Of a stretch of DNA of 64,000 nucleotides, positions 52,971-61,024 are shown piece after piece. The number at the start of each line of letters is the position of its first letter. Position 1 is the stretch's first letter. This DNA is from Chloroflexota bacterium (GTDB lineage Bacteria > Chloroflexota > UBA11872 > VXOZ01), in NCBI GenBank assembly GCA_022824225.1, contig JAJEAH010000027.1, positions 1 to 64,000 on the forward strand, in the 5' to 3' direction. The notes beneath the pieces are model-generated. The model was not told the DNA's origin. It worked only from the letters and a program-made list of their open reading frames with translations, and did no database searches. Made by a program: the position numbers and the translations under genes.

Positions 52971-54509
52971 ATGACGGAAGACGTGCCATGTCCAACCACG
53001 GGCGCCGGCGGCAAGGCCCCGGCAGCCGCAAGCAATGGCAGCCGGGCGGATAGCCCCAAGAGCGGCAAGGCCGCGGTCGGCGTCCTCACGGACACCGATG
53101 CCCGGGAACGCAGCCTCGCCCTCAACGAACGCGTTCCCGCCAGCGGCCTATTTGGCGAGGCGGACCGACCACTGGTAGAAGGGTCCCGCGCGTCCTGGCG
53201 CATTTCGCCGGAGCCGTTTCTCATCAGCCCCGCAAGCCTCGCGCGCCTCCAGCAGTTGGGCAACCACCTGCTCGCCTTCTACAGCGCCGCGAACCGCCTC
53301 TACCGCCGCAGCGTGCGCGGCACCATGCCCGCCTTCTTCCACGAATACTTAGACATTGGCAAGAGCGAGACCGTCATCGACTATGGGCGGATGAATCGCG
53401 TCCGGCGCGACCTGCCCGGTGTCATCCGGCCCGACCTTCTCCTGACGGCAGACGGGGTCAAGGCCGCCGAGTTGGACTCCGTTCCCGGCGGTATCGGCCT
53501 CACCGGCAGCATGCAGCAGCACTACGCCGGCCTCGGGTTCGCTATGGTGGGCGGCGCTAACGGTATGGTGGCAAGTTTCGCGGACATGATTCGCGACCGC
53601 GCCGCCCACGACGATCCCCGGCTTGCTATCGCGGTCTCGGATGAATCCACTGACTACCGACCGGAAATGCAGTGGGTATCCCAGCAGTTGTGCGAGCTCG
53701 GCATGGCGAGCGTGTGCGTGAAGCCGGGAGACGTCGAATTGCACGGCAACGAACTTACCGTAAACGGGCAGCCCATCGATACCCTCTACCGTTTCTTCGA
53801 GCTTTTCGACCTGAAGAACATCCCCAACTACGACGTGCTGCTCTACGCCCTGCGCAAGCAACTCGTCACCATGACGCCGCCGGTGAAGGCGTATCTGGAG
53901 GAAAAGCTGCTCTTTGCGCTCTTCCACCATCCGGCCCTGGCGGAATACTGGCGGCAGGAGCTGGGCGCCAAGACAGTCAACGCCCTGCGGCAGGTCATAC
54001 CGGAAACGTGGATACTCGACCCGCGCCCCTTGCCGCCGCAGGCAGTAGTGCCGGGTCTGGAAATCGCCAAGCGGCCGGTGACCGGCTGGGACCAACTCCT
54101 GGGTCTGGGGCAAGCGGATCGCCGGCTTGTCATCAAGCCGTCCGGCTACGCGGCGACGGCATGGGGCAGCCGCGGCGTCACCATCGGCCACGACCACCCC
54201 GAAGAGGCATGGAATGAAGCCGTGCAGGCCGCGCTGGACGCCTTCACCACCACGCCCCACGTGCTGCAGAAGTTCCACCACGGCAAGCGCTACGGCATCC
54301 GCTACTACGACTTTGCGCAAGACGCGGTCCGCAAGATGAACGGCCGGGCGCGCATGAGCCCGTACTACTTTGTGACGGGTGAAGAAGCAACTCTAGCCGG
54401 CATCCTCGTCACGATCGTGCCGGCTGATAAGAAACTCATTCACGGCATGATGGATGCCGTGATGACGCCTGCCGGCGTCAGTTCAGACGGCGTAAACTTG
54501 GATATCTAG
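52971..54509 (+). CDS. putative ATP-grasp ligase-like protein, partner of lysine 2,3-aminomutase
   Basis: ATG 52971 is preferred over GTG 52968; AAGGA lies 15 bases upstream. The 512-residue protein has a disordered first 60 residues, then a conserved-looking body: VIRPDLLLTADGVKAAELDSVPGGIGLTG (acidic strand with Glu/Asp and Gly loop), FADMIRDRAAHDDPRLAIAVSDESTDYRPEMQWV, DTLYRFFELFDLKNIPNY, and RRLVIKPSGYAATAWGSRGVTIGHDHPEEAWNEAV, whose IKPSGYAA-x-GSRGV looks like the ATP-grasp Lys and glycine loop. It probably belongs to the circularly permuted ATP-grasp group, but I cannot name a subfamily. It is 36 bases upstream of the aminomutase gene. The reaction is unknown. Confidence 0.6.
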   Translation: MTEDVPCPTTGAGGKAPAAASNGSRADSPKSGKAAVGVLTDTDARERSLALNERVPASGLFGEADRPLVEGSRASWRISPEPFLISPASLARLQQLGNHLLAFYSAANRLYRRSVRGTMPAFFHEYLDIGKSETVIDYGRMNRVRRDLPGVIRPDLLLTADGVKAAELDSVPGGIGLTGSMQQHYAGLGFAMVGGANGMVASFADMIRDRAAHDDPRLAIAVSDESTDYRPEMQWVSQQLCELGMASVCVKPGDVELHGNELTVNGQPIDTLYRFFELFDLKNIPNYDVLLYALRKQLVTMTPPVKAYLEEKLLFALFHHPALAEYWRQELGAKTVNALRQVIPETWILDPRPLPPQAVVPGLEIAKRPVTGWDQLLGLGQADRRLVIKPSGYAATAWGSRGVTIGHDHPEEAWNEAVQAALDAFTTTPHVLQKFHHGKRYGIRYYDFAQDAVRKMNGRARMSPYYFVTGEEATLAGILVTIVPADKKLIHGMMDAVMTPAGVSSDGVNLDI

Positions 54510-54545
54510 GTCGCCGCGCGACAGGAAGAGGGTGGAGAAACCACA

Positions 54546-55724
54546 ATGGCTATAGCACAATCCCAAGCAAAGCGACAGAGAGACGAGTGGCAGGAACTCC
54601 TCGCAGCCGGCATCAACCGGCCGGAGAAGCTCATCGCCGAGTTGGGCGAACGCCTCGGCTTGGATGACGAGACCGCCGCGAGCCTGCACCAGAATTTTCC
54701 CGTCCGCATCAATCCCTACTACCTCGGTCTCATCGAAGAGGTAAACGACCCCATCTGGCGGCAGGCCATTCCCGATGCCATGGAGCTCGACCACAGCGAC
54801 ACCATGACGACCATGGACCCGTTGGCCGAGGACATGGACGCGCCGGTGCCGTATCTCACGCACCGCTACCCGGACCGGGTGCTTATGGTGGTGCAGTTGC
54901 AGTGCGCCATGTATTGCCGGTTTTGCACCCGCCGCCGCGAGGTGGGCAGCCGCAACGCCGTGACCAAGGACGATTGGGACAGGCAGATCGAGTACATCGC
55001 CACCCATCCCGAGGTGCGCGACGTCATCATCTCCGGCGGCGACCCGTTCATGCTGCATGACGAGCAAATCGACTACATCCTCAAGAACCTGCGGGCCATA
55101 CCGCACATGGAGATCATTCGCCTGGATTCCCGCATGCCGGTCACGCTCCCCCACCGGGTGACGGAAAAGCTCTGCGGCATTATTCAGCAATACCATCCCG
55201 TCTATTTGAATACGCACTTCAACCACCCCCGCGAGATTACGCCGGAGTCCAGCCGGGCGTGTGAACTCATGAACGACCACGGCATTCCGGTCGGCAACCA
55301 GAGCGTATTGCTGCGGGGCGTGAATGACGATACCGAAATCATGAAGGAACTGGTGCAGAAGCTCCTCATGATTCGGGTCAAGCCCTACTATCTCTACCAA
55401 GCCGACCTGGTCACCGGCACGAGCCACTTCCGCACTGCCGTGGAGAAGGGCCTGGAGATCATCAAGGCCATCCAGGGCCACACCAGCGGCATGGCCGTGC
55501 CGCACTACGTGATCGATGCGCCCCAGGGCGGCGGCAAGATTCCGGTTTCGCCCGACTTCATCCAAGAAATTACCGACGATGAGATCGTGCTGCGGAACTA
55601 CGAAGGCAAAGTCTACCGCTACCCCATCGATGCCGAGGTGCCCAACGCGCGGGAGTCCGAGCTTGCCCAAGTGAAGAGCAATGGCGATGGCAACGGCGCC
55701 GCCCCGGCAACCGACAACCGCTAG
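54546..55724 (+). CDS. kamA: lysine 2,3-aminomutase
   Basis: A 392-residue radical SAM/PLP enzyme. The cluster motif CAMYCRFCTRR (Cys 120, 124, 127) binds [4Fe-4S] and SAM; ISGGDPFML and the PLP Lys in DAPQGGGKIPV (Lys 331) follow. The residues that set lysine specificity in the clostridial enzyme, an Asp in the YLYQADL segment (Asp 287) and one in YVIDAP (Asp 324), are both present, unlike in glutamate aminomutases as I recall them. It converts L-lysine to beta-lysine. Length fits KamA rather than the shorter EpmB. GGTGGAG precedes the ATG. No ablB-type beta-lysine acetyltransferase is adjacent. Confidence 0.9.
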   Translation: MAIAQSQAKRQRDEWQELLAAGINRPEKLIAELGERLGLDDETAASLHQNFPVRINPYYLGLIEEVNDPIWRQAIPDAMELDHSDTMTTMDPLAEDMDAPVPYLTHRYPDRVLMVVQLQCAMYCRFCTRRREVGSRNAVTKDDWDRQIEYIATHPEVRDVIISGGDPFMLHDEQIDYILKNLRAIPHMEIIRLDSRMPVTLPHRVTEKLCGIIQQYHPVYLNTHFNHPREITPESSRACELMNDHGIPVGNQSVLLRGVNDDTEIMKELVQKLLMIRVKPYYLYQADLVTGTSHFRTAVEKGLEIIKAIQGHTSGMAVPHYVIDAPQGGGKIPVSPDFIQEITDDEIVLRNYEGKVYRYPIDAEVPNARESELAQVKSNGDGNGAAPATDNR

Positions 55725-55793
55725 GGCTGGCAGGCCGCGTTCTACGTTTCTCGCGCCCCTGCCTCACGCGGGCCGCCAGACGGTGCGTGCGCC

Positions 55794-56861
55794 GTGAACT
55801 CTCCCCTTCGCTTTGCCGCCGTCGGTCTTGAACACGATGAAATCTACCGTGTGCTCGACCGGCTACGCCAGCATGAATCCGCCGAATTGGCCGCAATCGC
55901 CGAACGCAGCGGCAGGCTGCGCATGGCCGCGGCGGGCCGCTACCAAACGCCGGTCTTTGCGCGTCTGACGCGGCTCTTGGCGGAGGTTGACTGCGACGCC
56001 GTCCTCGTTGCTACGACAAATGGTGAAAAGGCGGCCGCCATCGCAGAGGCCATGCGGGCCGGCAAGCACGTAGTTGCTCACGCGCCGCTGGCCGTGAGCC
56101 CGGAGCAACTGGACGCCGTGGCTGCGGCCCAAGCGGCTGCCGGCGTCGGGCTGATTCTGCTCCTCCCTATGCGGTTCACACCCGCCTACAGGGACCTGCA
56201 CGCGGCTGTCGCCCAGGGAAAACTCGGTGCGTTGAGCCAAGCCGTCATCATCGACTCGCAGAAGATTGCGGCAACGCCCCGCACCCATGCCTTCTACGAT
56301 TCGCCCAACCAGGGCGGCGTGCTGTCCACACTTGCCGTGCACGACCTGGACGTGCTGCGGTGGCTGGGCGGTGAACTCACCGTGATGTCAGCGGCAGTCT
56401 GCCGCCACGGTCTCACAGACCATGCCGAATTCGAGGAAGCGGGCATCGTTCACTGCGCCTTCGCCAACGGCGGCACAGCCGTCGTTGCCTGCAATTGGCT
56501 GGCGCCGGACGCCGGGGCGGCGTTTCACGAGCTGACCGTCATCGGCGCCGCCGGTTCCGCCTGGATCAGCGGCGGCAAGGAACTCGCCTTCGCCCCAGCA
56601 GGCGACGGCCCTGCTCCGGGTGCGCACAGCCACCGTGCCTATGCGGCTACCTGCGACCGGCCAGGACATGCGCTGCCATCGGACGCCGACCGGGGCGCAG
56701 AAGACGTCGACGCCGCCATGGTTGACGCGGCGCTCCGTGCTCTCACCGAACCGGAACTGCGCCATGCCGCCACGTCTGATGCCCTCCGCACGTCGCGCCT
56801 GGCGGTAACAGCCCAGCACATAGCCCGGCAGAACGGCGCGAGACATGACGGCGGTGCTTGA
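55794..56861 (+). CDS. degenerate Gfo/Idh/MocA-family protein
   Basis: A 355-residue protein starting at GTG 55794 (MNSPLRFAAVGLEHDEIYRVLDRL). The fold and later motifs match Gfo/Idh/MocA (VDCDAVLVATTNGEKAAAIAEAMRAGKHVV, LLLPMRFTPAYRDLHAAVAQGKLGALSQAV, LAVHDLDVLRWLGGE). Two key elements are lost: the nucleotide-binding GxGxxG reads GLEHDEI, and the catalytic EKP is HAPLAV. It therefore may bind a different cofactor or act non-catalytically. Its end overlaps the kinase gene by 17 bases, so the two are coupled. Confidence 0.75.
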   Translation: MNSPLRFAAVGLEHDEIYRVLDRLRQHESAELAAIAERSGRLRMAAAGRYQTPVFARLTRLLAEVDCDAVLVATTNGEKAAAIAEAMRAGKHVVAHAPLAVSPEQLDAVAAAQAAAGVGLILLLPMRFTPAYRDLHAAVAQGKLGALSQAVIIDSQKIAATPRTHAFYDSPNQGGVLSTLAVHDLDVLRWLGGELTVMSAAVCRHGLTDHAEFEEAGIVHCAFANGGTAVVACNWLAPDAGAAFHELTVIGAAGSAWISGGKELAFAPAGDGPAPGAHSHRAYAATCDRPGHALPSDADRGAEDVDAAMVDAALRALTEPELRHAATSDALRTSRLAVTAQHIARQNGARHDGGA

Positions 56862-57708
56862 CACCACGCCGACGTTCCTGTGTGTCGGCCCAGTCGCCCG
56901 GGACGTTGTTCCCGGCGGCTGGCGGTGGGGCGGCACGGTGACGTACGCCGCGCTGCTTGCCCGCGCGTGGGGAATCTCCACAGCGGTGCTTACGGCCATG
57001 GCGGAAGACGACGTTGCCCCCTACCGAACGCTCCTCGGCAATGAAGTCCTGCTACACGCACTCCCCTCGATGCATACGACATCCATGGCCAACGAGTACA
57101 ACGCCGCGGGCCGCCGCCAGCGGTTCGTCTCCAAAGCCGCGCGCATCGAGCCCCGCCACGTGCCCCCGGCCTGGCGGCAAGCGCCCATCGTGCTCGTCGG
57201 TCCGCTGGTGGGTGAGGTCTCAACCCGGCTCGGCAGCCACTTTCCTACGGAATCCCTTCGCGCCATGACAATTCAGGGCCGCCTGCGCACGCATCGCAAG
57301 GGGCGCATGTACACCCGCCGCTGGCCTCGCGCCGCGCAGGAGTTTGGGGCCTACGACGTGCTCGTCTTTTCGGAAGAAGACGTGCGCGGCGACCGTGGGC
57401 AGGCAGAGCTCTACGCGGGCCTCGTTCCCCTGGCGGTGATGACCCATGGCAGCGCCGGCGCGACGGTCTTCGCGCAGGGCAAGGCCACGCACCACGCCGC
57501 TTTCGCTGCTGAATCAGTGGACGAAACGGGGGCAGGCGACGTGTTCGCGGCGGCGTTTCTGCTCACCTACGCCACAACCCGCGATCCGGCAGCCGCCTGC
57601 CGCTACGCCAACGCAGCCGCCGCGTGCAGCATCGAGCGCGTCGGCATTGCCGGCATTCCCACCCGGCGGCAGGTAGCCGCGCGTATGCGCTCCGCCGGAA
57701 GTCGCTGA
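56845..57708 (+). CDS. PfkB/ribokinase-family kinase
   Basis: A 287-residue protein. Family features are VGPVARDVVPGGWRWGGTVTYAALLARAWGISTAVLTAM at the start and the C-terminal signature VDETGAGDVFAAAFLLTYA containing the catalytic base Asp and anion-hole GAGD. The central VLVFSEEDV and VPLAVMTHGSAGATVF match the ATP-binding lobe. The N-terminal substrate region (GGWRWGGTVTY) is non-standard. It phosphorylates an unidentified sugar or nucleoside. The ATG lies within the end of the preceding degenerate dehydrogenase gene. Confidence 0.82.
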   Translation: MTAVLDTTPTFLCVGPVARDVVPGGWRWGGTVTYAALLARAWGISTAVLTAMAEDDVAPYRTLLGNEVLLHALPSMHTTSMANEYNAAGRRQRFVSKAARIEPRHVPPAWRQAPIVLVGPLVGEVSTRLGSHFPTESLRAMTIQGRLRTHRKGRMYTRRWPRAAQEFGAYDVLVFSEEDVRGDRGQAELYAGLVPLAVMTHGSAGATVFAQGKATHHAAFAAESVDETGAGDVFAAAFLLTYATTRDPAAACRYANAAAACSIERVGIAGIPTRRQVAARMRSAGSR

Positions 57709-57798
57709 CTCACCGGCGCGGCAGTGCGCGGGAACAATTCCCAAGACCAAGCCGCCAACGGAGACCCCAAGACCCGCGTTCGCACGCTGTGCGGGTCC

Positions 57799-57821
57799 GG
57801 GCGCACTACGCCGGAGCGCCC
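57799..57821 (+). terminator. small hairpin after kinase gene
   Basis: GGGCGC and GCGCCC form a 6-base stem with an 11-base loop, about 90 bases past the kinase stop and upstream of rqcH. It is weak and lacks a T-run. Confidence 0.3.
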
Positions 57822-57952
57822 ACACATGCGTGGCGCCGCATCTGAAGGCTTTCCATTCCCTGATCCATCAGACTGCCCGCCCGCACACGTGTAGTTTCGC
57901 GGATAGCGGTAGAATGAGGAGGTGGAATGACGCCTTCAGAAGGATCCAAGTC

Positions 57953-59698
57953 GTGAACATCGACGTTGCCACCCTCACCGCGCTCCGCCGCGAATGTGAA
58001 GACACCATCGTCGGCGGGCGGATACAGCGGGTGCTCCATCCGGACCACCTGGCGGTGGCCCTGGAAATCTACGCCCGGGGCGAGACGTGGTGGCTCATCA
58101 TCAACGCCGCGCCGCAAGCGCCCCACCTCTATCTGACCCATGCGCGCCCGGCGCGGGCCGACGACAACGTGACCCCCTTGCTGCTCCTGCTGCGCAAGTT
58201 CGTGCGCAACGGACGCCTAATCGCGGTCAGTCAACCGCCGTGGGAGCGCGTGCTGCAATTCACCGTGCAGGCGCGGGTAGACGCGGACATCCTCGAAACC
58301 ACGCTCACGGCTGAAATCATGGGCCGCACGAGCAACCTGGTGCTGTCGGATGCGGACGGGATCATCCTGGACTGCCTGAAGCGCGTGGACTCCTCCATCA
58401 ACCGCTACCGGCAAGTGCTCCCGAAACTGCCGTACCTTCCGCCGCCGCCCCTCAGCCGTCCCGACCCCTTCGCGCTACAGGCTGCGGCGCTTGAGGCCGC
58501 CGGCGGGGAAGCCCCACGGCAGCCTGCCTGGCGGGTCCTCATGGGACAGACCAGCGGCTGCGGACCCCTGCTCGCGCGAGAAGCAGTCCATCGGGCCGCG
58601 GGCGACGCCCAAACTCCGGCAAGCGACGCGCCGTGGCCGGAGGTGCTGGCGGCGGCGCGGGAGCTATTCACGCAGGCAGCCGAAGGTGAACCGGCGCCGA
58701 CCTTGGCCCGGGACGAGGCTGGCGCGCTGGCCGCCTATGCCCCCTATGCGCTGACTATGTACCCGCAGCATGAAACGGCGGCGTCCATGAGCGCCGCCGT
58801 GGAGCAGTTCTACCGTGAGCAGGGCCGCGCGCCCCAACGGCCGTCGGCAAACCGCGATCTGGGCCAGAAGCCGCTGCTGGCCGCGCTGGAAGAGCGCATG
58901 GACCACCTGCGCCAGCGGCGTCGCGCTCTGGAACGCCAGAAGACTGAATCGCTCGATGCCGACGACTGGCGGCGCAAAGGCGACCTGGTGCTGGCCTACG
59001 GCTACGGCCTGCCGCCGGGCAGTAAGACCATCGAGATCGACGGCGAAACCATCAAGTTCAATCCCGACGAGTCGGTTGCCGCCAATGCTGACGCCTACTT
59101 TGCCACGTACAAGCGCAAGAAACGCGCTCAGGAAGAGGTGCCGGGGCTCTTGCGCAAGGTCGAGAACGAGTACGCCTACTGCGAGCAAGCGGAGGCCCTG
59201 CTGGATGCGGCGGAAACCCCCACCGACGTGCGGGCGGTGCGCGCCGACTTGCGCGAACAGGGCATAGCCGGCGGCGGCAAGCCGGTCAAGCGCCAGAGCC
59301 GCGCGGGCAAACGCGGCCGGCGCGTGGAACAGGGGGCGCAGCCGGTCTCGTTCTGGCTGGACGGCGTGCAGGTGCTGGTGGGCCGCAGCGGCGGGCAGAA
59401 CGACGCCGCCCTGCGCCTGGCCGACGCCGACGACGTGTGGCTGCACGCCCGCAACGTGCCCGGCGCGCATACCGTGCTGCGCTCCGGCGGCCGCGAGGTG
59501 CCCGACGAGATCATCAGCCAAGCGGCGCAAGTCGCCGCCTACTACAGCAAGCTGCGGGAGTCTACCAGCGCCGAGGTGGACGTGACCAAACGCCGCTACG
59601 TCCGCCGCATCCCCGGCGCACCCCCCGGACTGGTCACCTACCGCAACGAATACACCATCCGCGTGAAGCCCGCACCGTTGCCGCAACCGGAACGGTGA
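57953..59698 (+). CDS. rqcH: RqcH/NFACT ribosome quality-control protein
   Basis: A 581-residue protein. GTG 57953 with AAGGA 7 bases upstream starts NIDVATLTALRRECEDTIVGGRIQRVLHPDHLAVALEI, the typical NFACT-N opening; the ORF track's longer start is unsupported. NFACT-N continues with LLLLLRKFVRNGRL and EIMGRTSNLVLSDADGIILDCLKRVD. A coiled-coil section (LEERMDHLRQRRRALERQKTESL, FATYKRKKRAQEEVPGLLRKVENEYAYCEQAEALL) leads to NFACT-R (VLVGRSGGQNDAALRLADADDVWLHARNVPGAHTVLRSGGREVPDEI). It binds stalled 50S subunits and directs alanine tailing. The first part is intact, so it is probably functional. Confidence 0.93.
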   Translation: MNIDVATLTALRRECEDTIVGGRIQRVLHPDHLAVALEIYARGETWWLIINAAPQAPHLYLTHARPARADDNVTPLLLLLRKFVRNGRLIAVSQPPWERVLQFTVQARVDADILETTLTAEIMGRTSNLVLSDADGIILDCLKRVDSSINRYRQVLPKLPYLPPPPLSRPDPFALQAAALEAAGGEAPRQPAWRVLMGQTSGCGPLLAREAVHRAAGDAQTPASDAPWPEVLAAARELFTQAAEGEPAPTLARDEAGALAAYAPYALTMYPQHETAASMSAAVEQFYREQGRAPQRPSANRDLGQKPLLAALEERMDHLRQRRRALERQKTESLDADDWRRKGDLVLAYGYGLPPGSKTIEIDGETIKFNPDESVAANADAYFATYKRKKRAQEEVPGLLRKVENEYAYCEQAEALLDAAETPTDVRAVRADLREQGIAGGGKPVKRQSRAGKRGRRVEQGAQPVSFWLDGVQVLVGRSGGQNDAALRLADADDVWLHARNVPGAHTVLRSGGREVPDEIISQAAQVAAYYSKLRESTSAEVDVTKRRYVRRIPGAPPGLVTYRNEYTIRVKPAPLPQPER

Positions 59699-59892
59699 CA
59701 CCGAGACCGGCCTAGTGAAGCCCTGTCTGTTCGCCTGAGGCCTCGATGGGACATATAGCGAGGGCAAACGCAGCAAACCGATCGCCCAACTAGAGAAACT
59801 CCCTGTTCGCCCTGCGCGCAGTCGTTCGTTCACTCTACACGCATTCGCCCGTTCGCCCCACACGCACTCGCCCGTTCGCCCTGCGCGCACTC

Positions 59893-59930
59893 GCCCGTTC
59901 GCCCTGAGCATAGTCGATGGGTGAACGGGC
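59893..59930 (+). repeat. long palindrome, copy 1
   Basis: GCCCGTTCGCCC-tgagcatagtcgat-GGGTGAACGGGC. Arms pair apart from one G.T mismatch. The loop carries the TGAGCATAGTCGA core seen in the other copies. Confidence 0.8.
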
Positions 59931-59982
59931 GGGCGACATAACCAGATCGACACCCCCACAACATGGTCACCCAAGCGCAGCA

Positions 59983-60028
59983 GCCCGTCCGTTCGCCCTG
60001 AGCATAGTCGAAGGGTGAACGGACGGGC
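59983..60028 (+). repeat. long palindrome, copy 2
   Basis: GCCCGTCCGTTCGCCC and GGGTGAACGGACGGGC pair over 46 bases around a TGAGCATAGTCGAA core. It lies at the edge of the mosaic duplicated segment. Confidence 0.8.
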
Positions 60029-60298
60029 GGAGTAGCACAGCACCAAGACTCGACCCCCATCGACTGCAAGAGACTCGGAGGAATGAACACGCGCCGGTCC
60101 TGCCCGCCCAACCCTTCATGCTTCGACTATGCTCAGCACGAACGGTTGGGCTACATTCCGTTCCCCCTGAGCTTAGTCGAAGTGCTCAGCACTCATGGTT
60201 GGGCTTCATGTCCGTGAGGGAAACGTCGGAGAGTGAAAGGGCGGACAATACTCACCAGCGGGCGGACACCCCCACAACGTGGTCACCCAAGCGCAGCA

Positions 60299-60344
60299 GC
60301 CCGTCCGTTCGGCCTGAGCACAGTCGAAGGGTGAACGGACGGGC
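60299..60344 (+). repeat. long palindrome, copy 3
   Basis: The same 46-base plan with core TGAGCACAGTCGAA and one internal change (TTCGGCC for TTCGCCC). The outer arms GCCCGTCC and GGACGGGC are intact. Confidence 0.8.
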
Positions 60345-60393
60345 GACGTAAGCAGATGGACGCGCCCACAACTTGAGTCGGCCGAGCACAGCA

Positions 60394-60439
60394 GCCCGTC
60401 CGTTCGCCCTGAGCACAGTCGAAGGGTAAATGGGCGGGC
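60394..60439 (+). repeat. long palindrome, copy 4
   Basis: GCCCGTCCGTTCGCCC with a decayed right arm (GGGTAAATGGGCGGGC). The core is TGAGCACAGTCGAA. Confidence 0.75.
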
Positions 60440-60656
60440 GGAGTAGCACAGCACCAAGACTCGTCCCCCATCGACTGCAAGAGTCTCGGAGGAATGAACA
60501 CGCGCCCGTCCTGCCCGCCCAACCGTCCATGCTTCGACTGTGCTCAGCACGAACGGTTGGGCTACATGTCCGTGGGGGAAACGCCGAAAGGTGAACGGGC
60601 GGACAATACTCACTAGCGGTCGGACGCGCCCACAACATGGTCGGCCGAGTTCAGAA

Positions 60657-60702
60657 GCCCGCCCGTTCGCCCTGAGCACAGTCGAAGGGTGAACGGACGG
60701 GC
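60657..60702 (+). repeat. long palindrome, copy 5
   Basis: GCCCGCCCGTTCGCCC...GGGTGAACGGACGGGC around TGAGCACAGTCGAA. It is followed by a segment identical to that after copy 1 (ACATAACCAGATCGACACCC). Confidence 0.8.
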
Positions 60703-60751
60703 GACATAACCAGATCGACACCCCCACAACATGGTCACCCAAGCACCGCAA

Positions 60752-60795
60752 CCCGCCCGTTCGCCCTGAGCACAGTCGAAGGGTGAACGGGCGGG
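60752..60795 (+). repeat. long palindrome, copy 6
   Basis: CCCGCCCGTTCGCCC...GGGTGAACGGGCGGG, the best-matched arms of the set, around TGAGCACAGTCGAA. Shorter, partly inverted relatives are at about 60112-60150, 60155-60200, 60528-60565 and 60851-60877. Confidence 0.8.
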
Positions 60796-61024
60796 CGACG
60801 CAAGCAGATGGACACTCCCACAACCTGGTCACCCAAGCACAGTAGCCCGGCCATTCGCCCTGAGCCGGTCGATGGGCGTGCTCAAGCAGTGGTGCACTTA
60901 CCCGCGCTCAGTCTAGACCGCCGCCATGAGCTTAGCCAAGGTTCGGGCACGGCCCACCTTAGGCCAATTGCCATCCTCCCACTCCGTAGACCATTGGGCA
61001 GCACTAGCATCACCTCAGAAGTCG

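Larger units (their letters stand above)
59699..61024. other. 1.3 kb non-coding region rich in palindromic repeats
   Basis: This convergent gap between rqcH (plus) and the tandem hydrolase gene (minus) is the largest non-coding stretch in the window. Six long palindromes and several partial ones are set in longer mosaic duplications (for example a segment with GGAGTAGCACAGCACCAAGA at 60029 and 60440). The ORFs reported here translate the repeats and carry repeated peptides such as RPFTLRLCSGRT, so they are not genes. Confidence 0.8.

Noticed and set aside
54546-55724. Aminomutase considered as EpmB of the EF-P modification pathway
   Set aside because: At 392 residues with a C-terminal extension it fits KamA, and neither epmA nor efp is nearby.
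58664-60046. 460-residue minus-strand ORF reading into the repeat region
   Set aside because: It is antisense to rqcH, and its N-terminal part is translated palindromic repeats with recurring peptides (RPFTLRLCSGRT). It has no ribosome binding site and no family motif.
59832-60877. Palindromic cluster considered as a CRISPR array or an integron attC array
   Set aside because: Spacing is irregular, repeats are in both orientations, the flanks are duplicated modules, and no cas or integrase gene is present.
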